A DNA stretch of 64,000 bases, from positions 1,912,501 to 1,976,500 of the forward strand of contig JACONQ010000013.1 in assembly GCA_014281115.1 (NCBI GenBank), given 5' to 3'. Below, piece after piece: positions 11,098-24,100 of this stretch. Both the position numbers and the translations under genes were made by a program. The notes below the pieces were generated by a model. That model did not search any database and was not told the origin of the DNA. It saw nothing but the letters and a program-made list of their open reading frames with translations. The stretch comes from Laburnicola sp. R22_1. Lineage: Eukaryota; Ascomycota; Dothideomycetes; Pleosporales; Didymosphaeriaceae. Each line of letters opens with the position of its first letter. Position 1 is the first letter of the stretch.

Positions 11098-12399
11098 TAT
11101 AGGTTGTTCTAGAGCCTTTATAACTACGTACAATTGCTTAAAAGCTTATATAATAAATATAACTATAACTAAATCTAATACTACAATATATACTACTTTA
11201 TCCACTCTATATATAAATAAGTCTACTAGTCATAATAACTATAGGCGTATATTATATAAACTAGACCTACTAGCTAAGGCTAATATCTATTTTAAGTGTA
11301 GAGCTATAGGATATTAAGTAATAGATGCAACCGCTAGCTATTATAGTAATGCTATTACACTAGTAAAAGATAATAAGTATTTCTATATTATTCTCTTATG
11401 CCCTATTAATTATAAAGACGCGTAACATATCTATACTATTTAGATGAATCCTAACTAACTATATAGAATATATAAATATAATAGTTTTTATAATAAGTTA
11501 TCTAAGTGCAACAATATTACTAATAGCCAAATAGAAATTTGTTATAGCTAGGACTATAAGAAAGAAAATAAGTTATATTTTTAATAGCTCTAGAGCGAAA
11601 TTATATAATAATGTAATAATAATAGTATATATAATAGAATCTTATAGTAGTACAATAAAAGATTAAAGAGTTTAAGGTAGACGTAAAACTAGGTCTTAAT
11701 CTATAGTATATATAGTAGATCTCTACAATAGATATGGCCTAGCTAGATAAAGCTAAATAACTCTAGTTTACTTATTTAGTTAAACTCGCTGCACCTTAAA
11801 AATAGGCAAAGGCGTAATAGCTTATTAATACTAAAGCTAGTATAAATTTTATTAGTCCTTTATATATTAAATAACACTAGCTAAGACTATATAATATTAA
11901 TAACCTAATTACCCTATATTTTATAAAGAGCAAAGTTATAGACAAGATTAGTTAAGCTATAGACCTTATAATATAATATAGTACACATACTAGCACTATA
12001 ATATGTTTTATGACTAATATTTGCGCTTTTAATATTATTCTTAGCATAAATTAGATATTCGCTTATAATTCGCAACTAGGGTTACGCAACTAATCTATAA
12101 TATTTAATGCGTATTATTGCCTAGTTTATTATCTTAAAGATAGACTACCTAAAACTATATACTAATATAAGCTACCCACTAGTTTATTATAACCTAAAAC
12201 TTATAAGAATATTAGTCTAATTACTAGCTAGGTAGCTTATCTAATAGCGGTTTACAACCTAGATACTATTACTTAGCTAGAGCCTTATAACTAGACCTAG
12301 TTAGGTTAATTATCTAACTTAATAATAGGTAATTATAATGCGTAGACTTTCTGCGCTACTATAGAACTTGCTGTATATAGTTAGATAGACTATAATAAG

Positions 12400-15300
12400 T
12401 TTATAAAAAAGTTGTCTAATAAGCCCTAAATAGTAGACAAGATAAAGTAGTTGTTACCTATATAGTTACACAACAAGTCTTAATATTTTAACCTAAAGAA
12501 GGCTAATAAGTTACCTCTCTATTAATCTAGAGTTAACTATACTATTAACCCTATTAATAATAAAGCTTCGCAACTGCATATATATAGTCTTACGCAACTA
12601 AAAACTATAGCAGTTAAAGAGTATATTAATATAATAACTGCAAAAGAATTCTTATAAATATGTATATCTTCGTATACATTACCTGTCCTTGTTATTAAAA
12701 AGCTAGAAGGTGAATTACGCGTTTGTGTTAATTATTATAGAATTAACGCTATTATAAAGTGTAATTATAATGCGCTACCATTACTAAAAGATATGCTAGC
12801 ACGTATAAATAAGACACGGTTTATGTCTATTATAGACATTATTATAGGTTTTAATAATATACGTGTTAAGGATAATAATAAAGAAAAAACAGCGTTTCTT
12901 ACACAATATAGACTGTAAAAATATACTATTATACTGTTTAGACTTACTAGAGCTTCTAGTATATTTTAAATATATATTAGCAAAACGCTATAATAGCACC
13001 TAGATAATTTCTATATAGCTTATTTAGATAATATACTTATATATAGTAAAACTAAGAAGGATTATATAGAATATATATAGTCTATAGTTAATCAACTTAG
13101 ACAAGCTAGCCTATACCTATATATTAACAAATATTAATTTAAAGTTAAGAAGGTTAAGTACCTAGAGATTATTCTAACTACTAAGGATATTAAAATAGAC
13201 TCTAATAAGGTTTAGGTAGTTTATAACTAGTAGCTGCCATAGTTACTTAAAGATATATAGACCTTTCTTAGTTTTGCTAACTTCTACTAATAGTTTATTA
13301 AAGGTTTTAGTTAGATTGCCTACCTACTTATAAATCTTATAAAAGGTAATGTGCTAAAGGACTAGTCTATTAAATTAGGCTCTCCTATAGCGATAGCTTT
13401 TAAGACACTTAAGTAGGCCTTTATAATCGCGCCCATCTTAGTCTATTTTAACCTACATAAGGAAACTTAGTTAGAAATAGACGCGTCTAACTTTGTTACT
13501 ATCGCAGTCCTATTGTAGAAGAATAACTAAGATATACTACAACCTATTGCTTACTTATTATATAAAATCAATTCTATAAAATGTAATTATAAGATTTATA
13601 ATAAGGAGCTACTAGCTATAGTATAAGCTTTTAACGAATAGAGACCTAAACTGTTAGAAATCTAGAATTCTATTAATATTATTACTAATTACTTAGCTTT
13701 ACATTATTTTATAACTAGTAAGTAGCTTAACTAATAATAAGTATAATAGGTAGAGTTTCTAGCTAAGTTTAATTTCTATATTTAATACTGTCCTAGAAAA
13801 TAAGGCAAAAAAACCTAACGCGCTTACTAGGCAACTTAGTAACTTGCCTAAGGGTAATAACAACTCTTGCTAGCAATACTAAGTTTAAATAGTCTTATAA
13901 CTAGAGATCTTTAAGGGCGAGAGTTTATATTACGCAATTGCTACTACCTATACTTTATTAGATAAAAGTTGTTACTCTAGTGTATATTTTACGAATATAC
14001 TATACTATATTATAAAACTTACCGCTAATAATAATAAACCTACTGCTATAGCTATAATAGAAACTAAGAAAATAGTATAATTGCTTAAGGATATTAAGAC
14101 TGCCTACGCCTCTAATAAGATAGTTTAAGATATTATTGCTGCTGTTAAGTCTAAGGCCTATTATTTGCCTAAGAAACCTCTTAAGTAAGAACTTAGAATA
14201 GAAGTTATAAGTTATTAACTAAGCAAGGGACTCTTATATATTAAAGATTAACTATATATTCCTAATAATAAAGAACTCTATACGTAAGTCCTTAAGTAGG
14301 GTTATAATAGTGTTACTACTAGTTATATTAGCTATAAGAGTATCTATAAATGCGTTAGTTATTAGTATTACTAGCTATAGATAATATACACTATCGCCTA
14401 TTATATACACACCTATATACTCTATTACTATAGTAAGCTATATTGCAATGCTAAATATAGCTTAATACACCTACTTCTAATTCTAGACTAATTCTAGAAA
14501 TTAATCTCTATATACTTAATTATTAGTCTATTATCTTATTATAATAATAAATAGGCATACACTGCTATTATAGTTATTATAGACTAGCTTAGTAAGAAAA
14601 AGAAGTTTATTCCTATAGTTAAAATCATAGTAGAGGTAGTTATAGAGACCTTTATTATATATATCTAGCGTAAAAAAGTTTTTTAAAGGATATTATTAGT
14701 AACTATAGTTAATAGTTTATATTCTATTTTTAGAAATAACTTTGTAAACACCTTAGTATAAAACCATAATTATCTACTAGCTAGCATTTTAAGACTAATA
14801 GTTAGATAGAAGTTACTAATACTATGCTAAAGGAGTACTTACGCGTGTATATTAACTACTAATAGGATAACTAGGCTTTATACTTGCCTATAGCTAAGTT
14901 TATTGCTAACTATTAGTTAGCAAGTTAGCTAGGGTAGCACCTTTTATTACTACTAAGGGCTACTTGCCGCGTAATAGTACTAAACCTATATAAACACATA
15001 ATATTAAGTTAGTAAGTAGGAACACTAGTAAGCCCCCACTTATAGCGCCCGCCTATATAAATTATTAACACGCAGATAACTTTATTAACTCTCTTACTTG
15101 CTTACGTAACTTTTTGCGTAATAATTTATAATAAGTATAAGCTAAGTAGGCTAAGTACGCTAATATAAAGCGCGCACTAGCACTCTTTTTTAAGATTAGT
15201 AATAAGATAATATTAGACGCACGCAATTTTAAAACTAAGAGGCCTAGCTCTTTACTTAATTATAAGAATAGGCGACCCTTTTGCATTATATAAGTTATTA

Positions 15301-15660
15301 ATAATATAGTATATAAGCTTAACTTATTTAAGGAAATAGGCTATTTACATAATGTTTTTTACCTATAGCTACTATACCTATATAATAAGTAACTACTTAA
15401 TAGTTAGATGCATAATAAAGATAATATACTACTAGATAAGTATACTAATAAAGAATATAAGATAAAGACTATACTTATCTATTATTTAAATAAGGTAAAG
15501 AAGGACCTATATATGCCTAACTGTAGCGTTATAGAGTACAAAGTTATATAGGATAGTTTTAATAACTCTACCTAGAAGTCTTACTATAACTTACTTAATT
15601 ACTCTTAACTTATTACTAGTTTTTACGCTAAGAATCTAAAGAAGCCTACTATGCTATATA
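12400..15660 (+). pseudogene. Pol polyprotein of Gypsy D (decayed)
   Basis: Reverse transcriptase about 12700-13160 with GELRVCVNYYRIN and YLDN at 13021-13032 (YLDD in the family); RNase H about 13380-13830, with LEIDASNF and the NKELLAI motif; integrase zinc-binding and core regions about 14270-14800, with VIID.LSKKKKFIP; an integrase C-terminal segment near 15200-15360; and a chromodomain about 15510-15660 (IEYKVI...YYNLLNY). It would have catalysed reverse transcription and integration. Dozens of TAG/TAA codons and the YLDN change make it inactive. The RNase H text resembles that of the Gypsy fragment in element A more than that of B. Confidence 0.8.
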
Positions 15661-16006
15661 ACTTTAATAAGCTTATTATGCGTTAGGATATTGTTGCGTA
15701 TTTTATTACTACTATATTTATTATAGACACCTAGTTAAATGCCTAGAGATAAATAGATATAAGTCTTAAGTTAGTAATAGATAGTAGTCCCTCTAGGAAC
15801 CCTCTCTGTGGTAATTTTCTTAGCAAGGCAGCTTATATTATCTTAAGTAATAATAATCCTAGCAATAATAGTTACCTTAATATAATAATACTAATAGATA
15901 TTAATAAGTTAGATTAACATAATAACACTAATAGACGTTAATAAGTTAGGTTAAAGTTATAGTAATTACTACTAAATTACTATAATAGTTATAATAATTA
16001 GAAATA

Positions 16007-16102
16007 AAGTATAATAGAGCGTAATAGAGCGTAATAGAGCGTAATAAAGTATAATAGAGCGTAATAGAGCGTAATAGAGCGCAATAGAGCGTAATAGTTA
16101 TA
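16007..16102. repeat. Decamer tandem array (GTAATAGAGC)n in the 3' region of Gypsy D
   Basis: About nine near-perfect copies of GTAATAGAGC, with occasional variants such as GTAATAAAGT. It lies between the end of the polyprotein and the polypurine tract at 16176-16188, within the untranslated region of D. Confidence 0.85.
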
Positions 16103-16188
16103 TAGAGATTGTATATAGTTATATAGAGATTAATATATAGTTATAAGAATCTTAGTAGTACTAGAGTTACTACTAAGAAAGGGGGTAG

Positions 16189-16440
16189 TGTTACTAATCT
16201 AAGGTGCGGACCCCTTACTTATATTATATTACCCTTTTAGGACTAGCGCAATTAGTAAGCGAAGTTCTAAACAAGGCTACGTATATAGCCTCCCTACGTA
16301 CCCACTTTATATAGATATTACTACTATCTTATATTTAGATTCTAACTACTAGTTATCTTATATATATTATAATAATCCTTATAGTATCCTTATATTAAAC
16401 TATAACTTTATATTATACTTTAGAAGCTTTGTATTTAAAT
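16189..16440 (+). repeat. 3' LTR of Gypsy D (right end uncertain)
   Basis: TGTTACTAATC follows directly on the polypurine tract AAGAAAGGGGGTAG, the typical start of a 3' LTR. It holds a short inverted repeat, GGCTACGTATATAGCC, near 16278. No second copy is in the window, so the end at about 16440, where a repeat shared with 54-56 kb starts, is a guess. Confidence 0.5.
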
Positions 16441-18570
16441 AGTATAGTAAATTACTATAGTATATTCTTTTTTAGCTTACTTTATAGTTATCTTTGTACT
16501 TCTAGATTATATTGCGTCTATAAAGCTCTACTATTAAATAGTATAGTAGATTACTATAACTTAATAGATAAGTAGTAGATACCTATACTATAAGGCTATA
16601 CTAGCTAAATATAGAAGTCTAGTTATAAATAGTATAGTAAGTTACTATAACTAGTATTATTTCTCTTTAGTGTATAGTATTCTAATATTAGATATATTTA
16701 TAAACATAAACCTAACTAATTTATTATAGACTCTTAAGTATTAGTAAGTAATAGCTAAGTAGCGTTAATATATTTACGCTATATATATATATAGGTTTCT
16801 AGTTTATAGTATAATTTTTAGTAATAAATAGAATTTTATATTCTTATCTTACGCGAAATCTTTATTGCTAACCCTATCCTAATATTAGAATATCTTTAGA
16901 GATACCTTATAGCACAGTTTACCTAATAAGTTTTATATACTATATAATTTTTTATTCTAGAATACTTAGTAGTGTATTGTAGTATAAGTAGGTATAGTAA
17001 GTATATCTTCTAGATTCTTATACTTATTAACTAAAATTACTAGCTATACCCTTATACTGCGCTCTTTTAGTATATAGGCCTAGTTATAAATAAGGCTCTA
17101 TAACTTAAATAGAATAGGTATATTCTTAATACTGCACTATAAGTGCCACTTCTACTATCTAGCCCTATTAAATAGTTTGTAACTAGAGACTGTAGTTGCT
17201 TTTTTTCTTCTTTTTTTTTCTTCTTTTTTTTTCTTATTTTAGTGTATATAATGCTTTTATAGGTACGCTTACTAGTATAGTTTATTTTTTGCAATATTAG
17301 CTTATTATTTTTTAGTTATTAAATTAGACACTTTAAGTATATATATATTACTAAGGCTAGAAGTTAGTTATTACACCTATTATATATAGTACCTAAAATA
17401 TTATTAAATCTTATAGAAGACTTTTTTATTACTAGCATAGATGCGTTTTAGATAAGGCGCTAGCGCTCTAGAATAGATATGCGTGTATCCTACTTACTAC
17501 TAGTTGTAGCCTACATTCTATACACTTATATATTTTATTTACTATTAATATTATCTTCTTCTCCTTGCTATACTAGACTTAATAGTAAAATAAGGCTATA
17601 TTTTATAAAATATTAAAAACTATATCTATAAGACCTATATTATTAATAACTTTGCACTCTAGAAGGTCTTAAATATACTTAAGTATTGTTTATTTAATAC
17701 TTATAATATTAGATAGTTTATTTAGCTATGGATAGTTAAAATCTATATATCTATTGTCTATTATATTTTATATATTAATATTAATTATGCTGTAAAATAT
17801 AGTTGCGTTATAACTAAATAGTTAAGCTAGATTCTATACTATTACGCTATTGGAGTTAAAGTCTTATATCTTATAGAAAGTATATTGTGTTAATAAGTCC
17901 TATTAAGTAGGTCTGCTAATAATAATACAAATATATAGAGTTAAATAAACAAACTTAATAGTAGGCGTAATTGCAATTCTAAGTCTATTATATATAAAGT
18001 ATACTAGTACTATAATTATTAGAATTACTTATACACACTATAATTAAATACTTATATAGAATATATAGTAGTTGTTTTAAGCTCTAATATATATTAAATT
18101 ATCTTGCTAAAGAGTTATAGTTAGTATTACTAAAGTGGTATACTTATTTTAACTAAACTAGTAGCACATACACTACTACTACTACTACTATTTTAAAAAT
18201 ATCTAAATATTAGATATGCTAGTGTGGGACAAAGGCGCTAGTTTAATTCTAATAAAAATAAAAGCTAAATATACTATAATTAAAACTCTAGTATATAGTA
18301 TTACTTCTTCCTAGCAAATAGTGTCCTACTACTTAAATAATATATAAGTATTTTTATAGAGTGGGACTAAAGAAGTGGTATACTTATTTTATATTAGAGA
18401 AAAAGAGTTTTAGATACTAGAATCTAGAATCTAGATATACTTTTATATTCTTTATAAAACGCTTTAAAGTATAGTTTAACTTAAGGGCTTAGAAAGTGTA
18501 TTTTTTGTGCCTACAAAGTGCTTATTATATATAATATATAAATAACTATATAAATATACTTTATTTAAGT
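16440..18570. repeat. AT-rich repeat I, copy 1
   Basis: 16600-17880 is similar to the segments 58460-58607, 60485-61337, 62431-62618 and 62830-62900, which together form one copy split by three insertions. No protein is recognisable. The only open frame (17067-17294, minus) is low complexity, from a polypyrimidine run at 17195-17235. It serves as the empty-site reference for the insertions in copy 2. Its element class is unknown. I see nothing else in 17880-18570. Confidence 0.55.
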
Positions 18571-18584
18571 GCGCCCTATATTAT

Positions 18585-18786
18585 TTTAGAATTACTATAG
18601 CTTACTACGTTTAAGTAGTAGTTATAATTCTCTCTAAGTGTGTATGCGTTTAATTCTAAATTACTATACCTTATTATATTCTAGTAATAGTTATAATTTT
18701 CTCTAAATACGCGTGCGTTTAATTTTAAATTATTATAACTTACTATACTATAGTACTAGTTGTAATTTCTTTTACTACGCCCTATT
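18585..18786. repeat. 70-bp tandem repeat
   Basis: Three units start near 18591, 18661 and 18731 with the phrase TTACTATARCTTACTA and a following TTATAATTYTCTCT block. A further partial unit resumes at about 28960, beyond the nested insertions, so the array once continued there. Confidence 0.6.
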
Positions 18787-18860
18787 AAAGATCTTTATTA
18801 TGTTAAGATTCTAACCAAGATTAAATTCGTACTATACACAGAGGGAAGTAAAATAGAAGG
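18787..18860 (-). mobile_element. Non-LTR-like repeat F, copy 2, 3' part (split by Gypsy E)
   Basis: This matches, inverted, the 3' end of copies at 54921-55369 and 62634-62814. The rest lies at 28477-28943 on the other side of Gypsy E. Flanking TTACTACGCCCTAT (18773-18786) and TTACTGCGCCCTAT (28944-28957) form a 14-bp target duplication with one transition. Confidence 0.6.
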
Positions 18861-19138
18861 TATAAGGACGGTATACGGTCTTACAGGGTAAACCTCTCGG
18901 GGACAGCTAGTATGGTTAAAAGAGATAACTAAATTAAGACTATACTAAGATGGGGGATAAGAAAGGGAACTAGGGGGCCCTTACTTATATAGTGGACGGC
19001 GTAGGGCACAGGCCCACGCAAACTACGCGCTAACACTAACTAGGAAAGGCGCCTTCTATAAGGTAAAAGGCGCTATTAGGGTGTGAAAGAAAAGGTAATA
19101 GTAAATAACTAGTAGAGAGGCAGCCACAAACCGTTACA
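18861..19138 (-). repeat. 3' LTR of Gypsy E
   Basis: It aligns end to end with 28194-28471. Its outer end TATAAGG is a decayed TGTAAGG; the inner end reads CCGTTACA. Confidence 0.9.
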
Positions 19139-19844
19139 TAACCCCCCTTTTAAGGCCTAAAAATAGAAAGGAAAGTATGTAAAAATAGTGTGTTTTGGCG
19201 GATTTTCAACGTAACCAGCACTATTTTAGGGCTGAAGAGGGCTAGAGTAGGGACAACGGGCCCCTACGGTTCTAGCGGTAGCCTCGGTTTTTAATTTGGA
19301 TGCCATTTGGTGGAGATATTAAGGAAAGTTATTAGGGATAAACTAGTAGATTAGTGACAAAAACGTAGTAGAAACCACATCTTAGTGTTCGGCGTTTTAC
19401 TGATAGAGCGTATTCTTAGCTCTAACGCTATATAAAAATGCGGTTAGCCAAAAATTTTCTAGTTAGTTTATTACGCGCTAGCGTAATTATGTTGTATAAG
19501 ATTTTCTAGTACTATAGGAGAGTGTTTTAAAAAACGTGTTGACCTAACCATACAGTTTTTAATTAGGGCAGGGCAGCTCCTAAAGCCACAGAGGCTGCCG
19601 GCAGTAGTAGGGACGTCCGGGGTTAAGGGTACCAAAAAGCGATAGGTATCTAGTTACGCGCGCGAGCCTGAGGGCGTGCAGGTGTTAAAAAGCAACAGGC
19701 ATCTAGCTAAGCACGCCTAATACAGCGCTTTAACCCTGTCTTCGCAGGCATATTATCTTTAGGGATAGGCTCTAGAAAGGTGTCTTAGAGGGCGGCGTCT
19801 AGCTAAATAGGCAACTGTTTTAGTGGACTGGCTTGCTTAGGGTA
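19139..19844 (-). other. Polypurine tract and 3' untranslated region of Gypsy E
   Basis: TAACCCCCCTTTT at 19139-19151 reads AAAAGGGGGGTTA on the sense strand, directly before the 3' LTR: the polypurine tract. The remaining 0.7 kb is richer in GC than its surroundings and shows no clear protein, apart from a possible continuation of the chromodomain tail at the right (sense text RHLSRAYP). Confidence 0.7.
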
Positions 19845-21180
19845 CTCTTATAGTGCCAAGCCAAAAGTCTGTTCCCTCAACACGCTAACGCGCGTACACC
19901 AACACTAGCATCCTATTTTTAACACTATATTACTCCACCAATATAAGCTCTTTTAGTGTAGAAATTTCAGGAAATCGTCGCCGCAATGCCAAATTATCTG
20001 TCCAGCAATAGGATTTAATTATCGCGAAGTGTGAGGCGGGCGCGTTATCGCGGGAGTTGGCTAAGGAGTTTAACTGTACGCGTCGCTGCATCAACAAAAC
20101 ACTTTAGAGATATAGAGAACAACACTACAATTAATCGCGGCCTTAATTAGGGCGTCCCTAGGCGCTTAATACACATAACAAGCGTGTACTCTATTAAGAG
20201 GCACAACAAAACCTAAGGATCGAATACCTAGCCCTCCTCCGCAAGGCCTCCCTCCGCCGCATCTCTTAAATAACTGTATATCGCGCATTAAAGGCAGAGA
20301 GCCTGACTAACTTCCAGGTAGCGCGGAAGCCCAAGATCACTCGCGCGGTGGCCTAGGAGAGGCGTTAATTTGAACAGGAATATCGCAATTAGGATTGGCG
20401 CGGACAGCCCTTCTAGTTCTCAAATAAGTGCTCTATTTAAAGACGCTCCAGCGGCATATCTATATAGGTTTTTTGCCTCCTATATAAGAAATAGAGATAT
20501 AAGATAATTAAGGAGACAGTTATATTAAGATCTCGCGCGGCAATAGTGTGGGCGAGTATCTGGCTTAATTAGAGAGGGCGGGTTTGGCGGAGTCCCTTAG
20601 TAATTATACCTAGGAACCCAGCAGCTCGTCGCAAAGGATATAGTACATAGAGTTATATTAAAGCTCTACGCAAAGGACTTCTCTGTAATTATTACGCAGG
20701 AGATATCTATATGCACAATAAGGCGCCCATCTATAGGGCGCGACAGTCGCTCGATTTTTTAGCGGAACACGGCATACAACTAATTAAGTGGCTGCGTTAT
20801 TCCCCCAATATTAACCCCATTAAACATCTCTAGTAGTCCCTTAAGAGAGAACTCCATAAGCGTTACCCTAATATGGGCGACCTTGGCAACAGCAATAAGG
20901 ACTTTAAGACCTTCTGCGCGGCGTTGAAAGATTGCTAGCGTAGGATCCCTAATTCGCTAATTCGCAAGCTTATACTTAGTATGCCGCGCCGCCTACTTGC
21001 TCTCTAGCGTGCGCGCGGGTATCAAACAAAATATTAATTAAATAATTATCTCTATATCAATTATCAACTCTCTGGGAGCGATATTGGGGGTGCCGGAGCG
21101 CTCTGCGCGACAGGGTGGTGATGATGGCGGACCTCGCTTACCCCTGCGGGGAACAGACTTTTGGCTTAGTACTGTAATAG
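19845..21180 (+). mobile_element. Tc1/mariner element inserted in Gypsy E
   Basis: Inverted terminal repeats of about 32 bp pair the left end (CTCTTATAGTGCC, then AAGCCAAAAGTCTGTTCCC) with the right end read inverted; mismatches are few. The element is flanked by TA at 19843-19844 and 21181-21182, the usual Tc1 target duplication. Its length of 1336 bp fits the family. It lies just past the chromodomain-coding segment of E. Confidence 0.85.
19985..21037 (+). pseudogene. Tc1/mariner transposase (decayed)
   Basis: A single frame of about 350 codons, typical for Tc1, with no frameshift. N-terminal helix-turn-helix part: LSVQQ.DLIIAKCEAGALSRELAKEFN. The catalytic domain keeps recognisable blocks, but the acidic residues are lost: NKC where the family has DEC, MHNKAPIYRA where an Asp is expected, and YSPNINPIKHL where the family has YSPDLNPIEHLW. 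All are G-to-A type changes. More than a dozen TAG/TAA codons interrupt it. The transposase would cut and paste the element at TA sites; this one cannot. The start codon is not clear. Confidence 0.85.
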
Positions 21181-21182
21181 TA

Positions 21183-24100
21183 AGCTTCGATTAGCAGGGG
21201 AGAGTTAACAAAGTTATTAGCAGGGTAGTAGGTTAGGTTAGGGTCATGCTTTTTCCACACTGCCTAGTACTTTAGTGTTCCACAGTCTACTTTGCTGTTA
21301 AGAATGCGAGAAACTAGCCACTTAGAGACTCTATTTACCTTAATAGGTGGTTTTAGAGGTTACAATTAACCTAGTAAGGAATTATTTAGATTTCTTTAAA
21401 GCCTATTAGCGTGGAACACTAGGTGAACTCTTATATATTGTAAGAGTTTAAGTATAAATAAGTGGCCTTTCTTGCCCACAATTAGGTATAGTCCTTTTAT
21501 TTAATAATCTAACTTAACTAATAGGCGTTTAGTAATAAATCCCTTTGGGGTAACAAAGACCTAGTCCCTAACATCGAAATTAACAGCTTATCTGTGTTTG
21601 TTGGCCTGCTCTAATTGTATTTCCTAGGTAGTAGACATATTAACGCGAGCGGTCACGGACAAATTCGTAGGCTTTGGCACGGGCCTTAATCCACGCCTTA
21701 GCCTTTTCTAAAGTGACGTTGTCTAGTAATTTAGTAACTAGTTAGGTACGCTCGCGCTAGTCCTAGTAAAAGTACGGCTAATGCCTAAACTTAATCTTAA
21801 AAGGTAAAATTCTAGTGATCTTAATAAAAGTTAATAAACAGACGTAGACGCTAGTTAAGGTACTAATTTATAATCTTAGTTTGGCTATTAGTTTGCAAAT
21901 ACTACACTATAGAGAAAAGTTACTTAATACCTATAAGCTTACACAAAGCAGCTAGAAAAGCGAAAATAAACTAGGGGCTATAGTTAAAGACAATTAATTA
22001 AGGGGGGCTAAAGACTCTAAATATATACTAATAGTAGAGATTGGCGGCTTGTTTAGCTGTAACTATCTTGCAGCAGGGCATAGAAAAGGCACGCTTAGAC
22101 AGGCGGCAACAAGATACTATTACGTTATCGTACCCTTTCTTATCCTTAGGGAATAATTTAAAATCGATCGAGACATCTTGCCAGACATTTTTAGGGATAG
22201 GAAGCAGATGTAATAAGCCTGGCTTTTTGTCTAGCGGGGGCTTACTCTACTAGCAGTCTTTGCAATTAGAGATATACCTATTAATATTAGTGTTTATATC
22301 CTTCTAGTAATATAACTAGTGTAAAAGCCAGATAGTTTTTTGTAAACCTAAATAGGTAGTAACCTACTAAGTATATATTGTTTAAATTAGATACGTCTAA
22401 AGAAACTCTATAGAGGAAACTACTAGGTAGTCTTTATAGAGAAGCAACCCTAAAGGGGTAAGGGCAAAACCTAGTAATCTAGAACAGGCAGCTTCTTAGA
22501 GCGATTCGAGCACCTTGTGTGTTTAATTAGCATGCAGTAGGCGATTAATAAGCATGTAAGGATGGGCTCCTTTAGAGCTTATATCGACTTTTTCTTTCTT
22601 CTACTCTATAATTGTAATAGCCCTAAGGACTACTTTGGCGGTATCTAGTGGTTGCGAGAGAAAAAACTAGATACGAGCCTTTTAATTCTTCTTCTTCTGC
22701 GATTTTAGCTTGTCCTATTTTCTAGATAGCGTATTAGCTACAATATTTACGGTAACTAGTTAGTATGTAATTCGATAATAGTATTCGGATAGCTTCTTAG
22801 ACTAATAGGCTTGCTATAGAGAGAGCTCGCGTTTGGTGCTAAAGTACTCAAGGGCCTAATAATTAGTAATAATATTAAAGAGCTCGGCGGTTTAGAGGCT
22901 AATTAGTTACGCTCTCTATTCTAAAAGGCCCTATATAACTGCTAACATTTCCTTGTGATAAATATTATAATTTAACTTAGCGGACTTTAATAATTTAGAG
23001 TACTATACAACTAGGAGCTAGGTACTGTTAGATTGTAGTTAACTAAGAGAGCCCGCATTAACGCTATTACTAGAGTCGGTTTCCATGCGAGTAATCCGAA
23101 ATAGGAAGTATTATAAGACTAGGACGTCGCTGGCTATAAGTTGCTTAGCGGCTTTAAAGGTGGCACGTTTCTAGTCTCTAAAGGTGTAGAAGGCACTATT
23201 TTTTAGCAGCTTAATTAGGGGGCAAACAACACGCCTATAGTAAGGAAGGAAGAAGTAGTAGTAGTTATAGAAGCCTAAAAAGCTCTGCAATGCCTTAAGT
23301 GTTGTAGACTCTTTTTATTTCCAAACCGTAATAGTCTTTATAGGGTCCTTATAGATTCCTTTAGTGCTAATAATATATCCTAAGAACTTAGTTTCTATTA
23401 TGACGAATTTGTATTTCTTAAGATTAGCTTAGAGATTAGCGTCCCTTAGGCAGAGTAGGACCTTGCGAACGTGTTCTTTGTGTTCTAAGGGATTCTTAGA
23501 AAAGATAAGAATATTGTCGATATATGCAGTATAGAAGTCGTCTAGATAATTGCCCAAAACGCTATTAATAAACTATTAAAAGGTGGCAGGACTATTGCAG
23601 AGACTAAAGGGTAAGACCCTATACTTATAGTTTCTATACTAGGTTCGAAAAGTAGTTAGCGCTTTAGTCTCTAAGGTAAGCCAGATTTAGTAGAATGCTT
23701 AGCGAATATTAAGCTTAGTAAAAAGTCTCGCTCTAGAGAGACGCATAAGTATCTCCTTAATAAGTAGGATTACTATAACGTCCTTTTTAGTAATAGCATT
23801 AATCTGGCGGTAATTAACGTAAAAGTGCTAACCTCTATCTAGCTTTTTAGCAAACAACACTAGCGAAGCGAAGCTGGCATTACTAGGAACAATAAACCCG
23901 CGCTTAATATAGTTGTTAATATAGGCTTTAAGAAGTTTAAGGTGTTCTAAGAATATGCTATATAAAGGCGAGGTAGTAAGCGTAGACGGGTCTTTAGTAA
24001 GGTTAATATAGTAATTAACGCCCTTTTGGTAAGGCGGGAGGGTGTTAGAATCCGATTTTAAAAAATAGACGGGCTCCGCTCTGGCATATCCTGGCTAGGG

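Larger units (their letters stand above)
11098..16440 (+). mobile_element. Gypsy chromovirus D, 5' LTR not seen
   Basis: A strongly decayed + strand Gypsy element begins directly at the edge of the B LTR. Recognisable parts are reverse transcriptase, RNase H, integrase, a chromodomain, a decamer tandem array, a polypurine tract and the start of an LTR at 16189. The gag part (11100-12400) is too decayed to read with confidence. A short open frame at 11084-11317 belongs to this decayed stretch. The 5' LTR is absent, so D was probably cut by the insertion of B or by deletion. Confidence 0.75.

Noticed and set aside
16007..16102. Short regular repeat that could suggest a CRISPR array
   Set aside because: There are no spacers: decamers follow each other directly, and the context is a eukaryotic retrotransposon.
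17067..17294. Lys-rich open frame on the minus strand
   Set aside because: The Lys run comes from a polypyrimidine tract (17195-17235); it is not kept in the second copy of repeat I.
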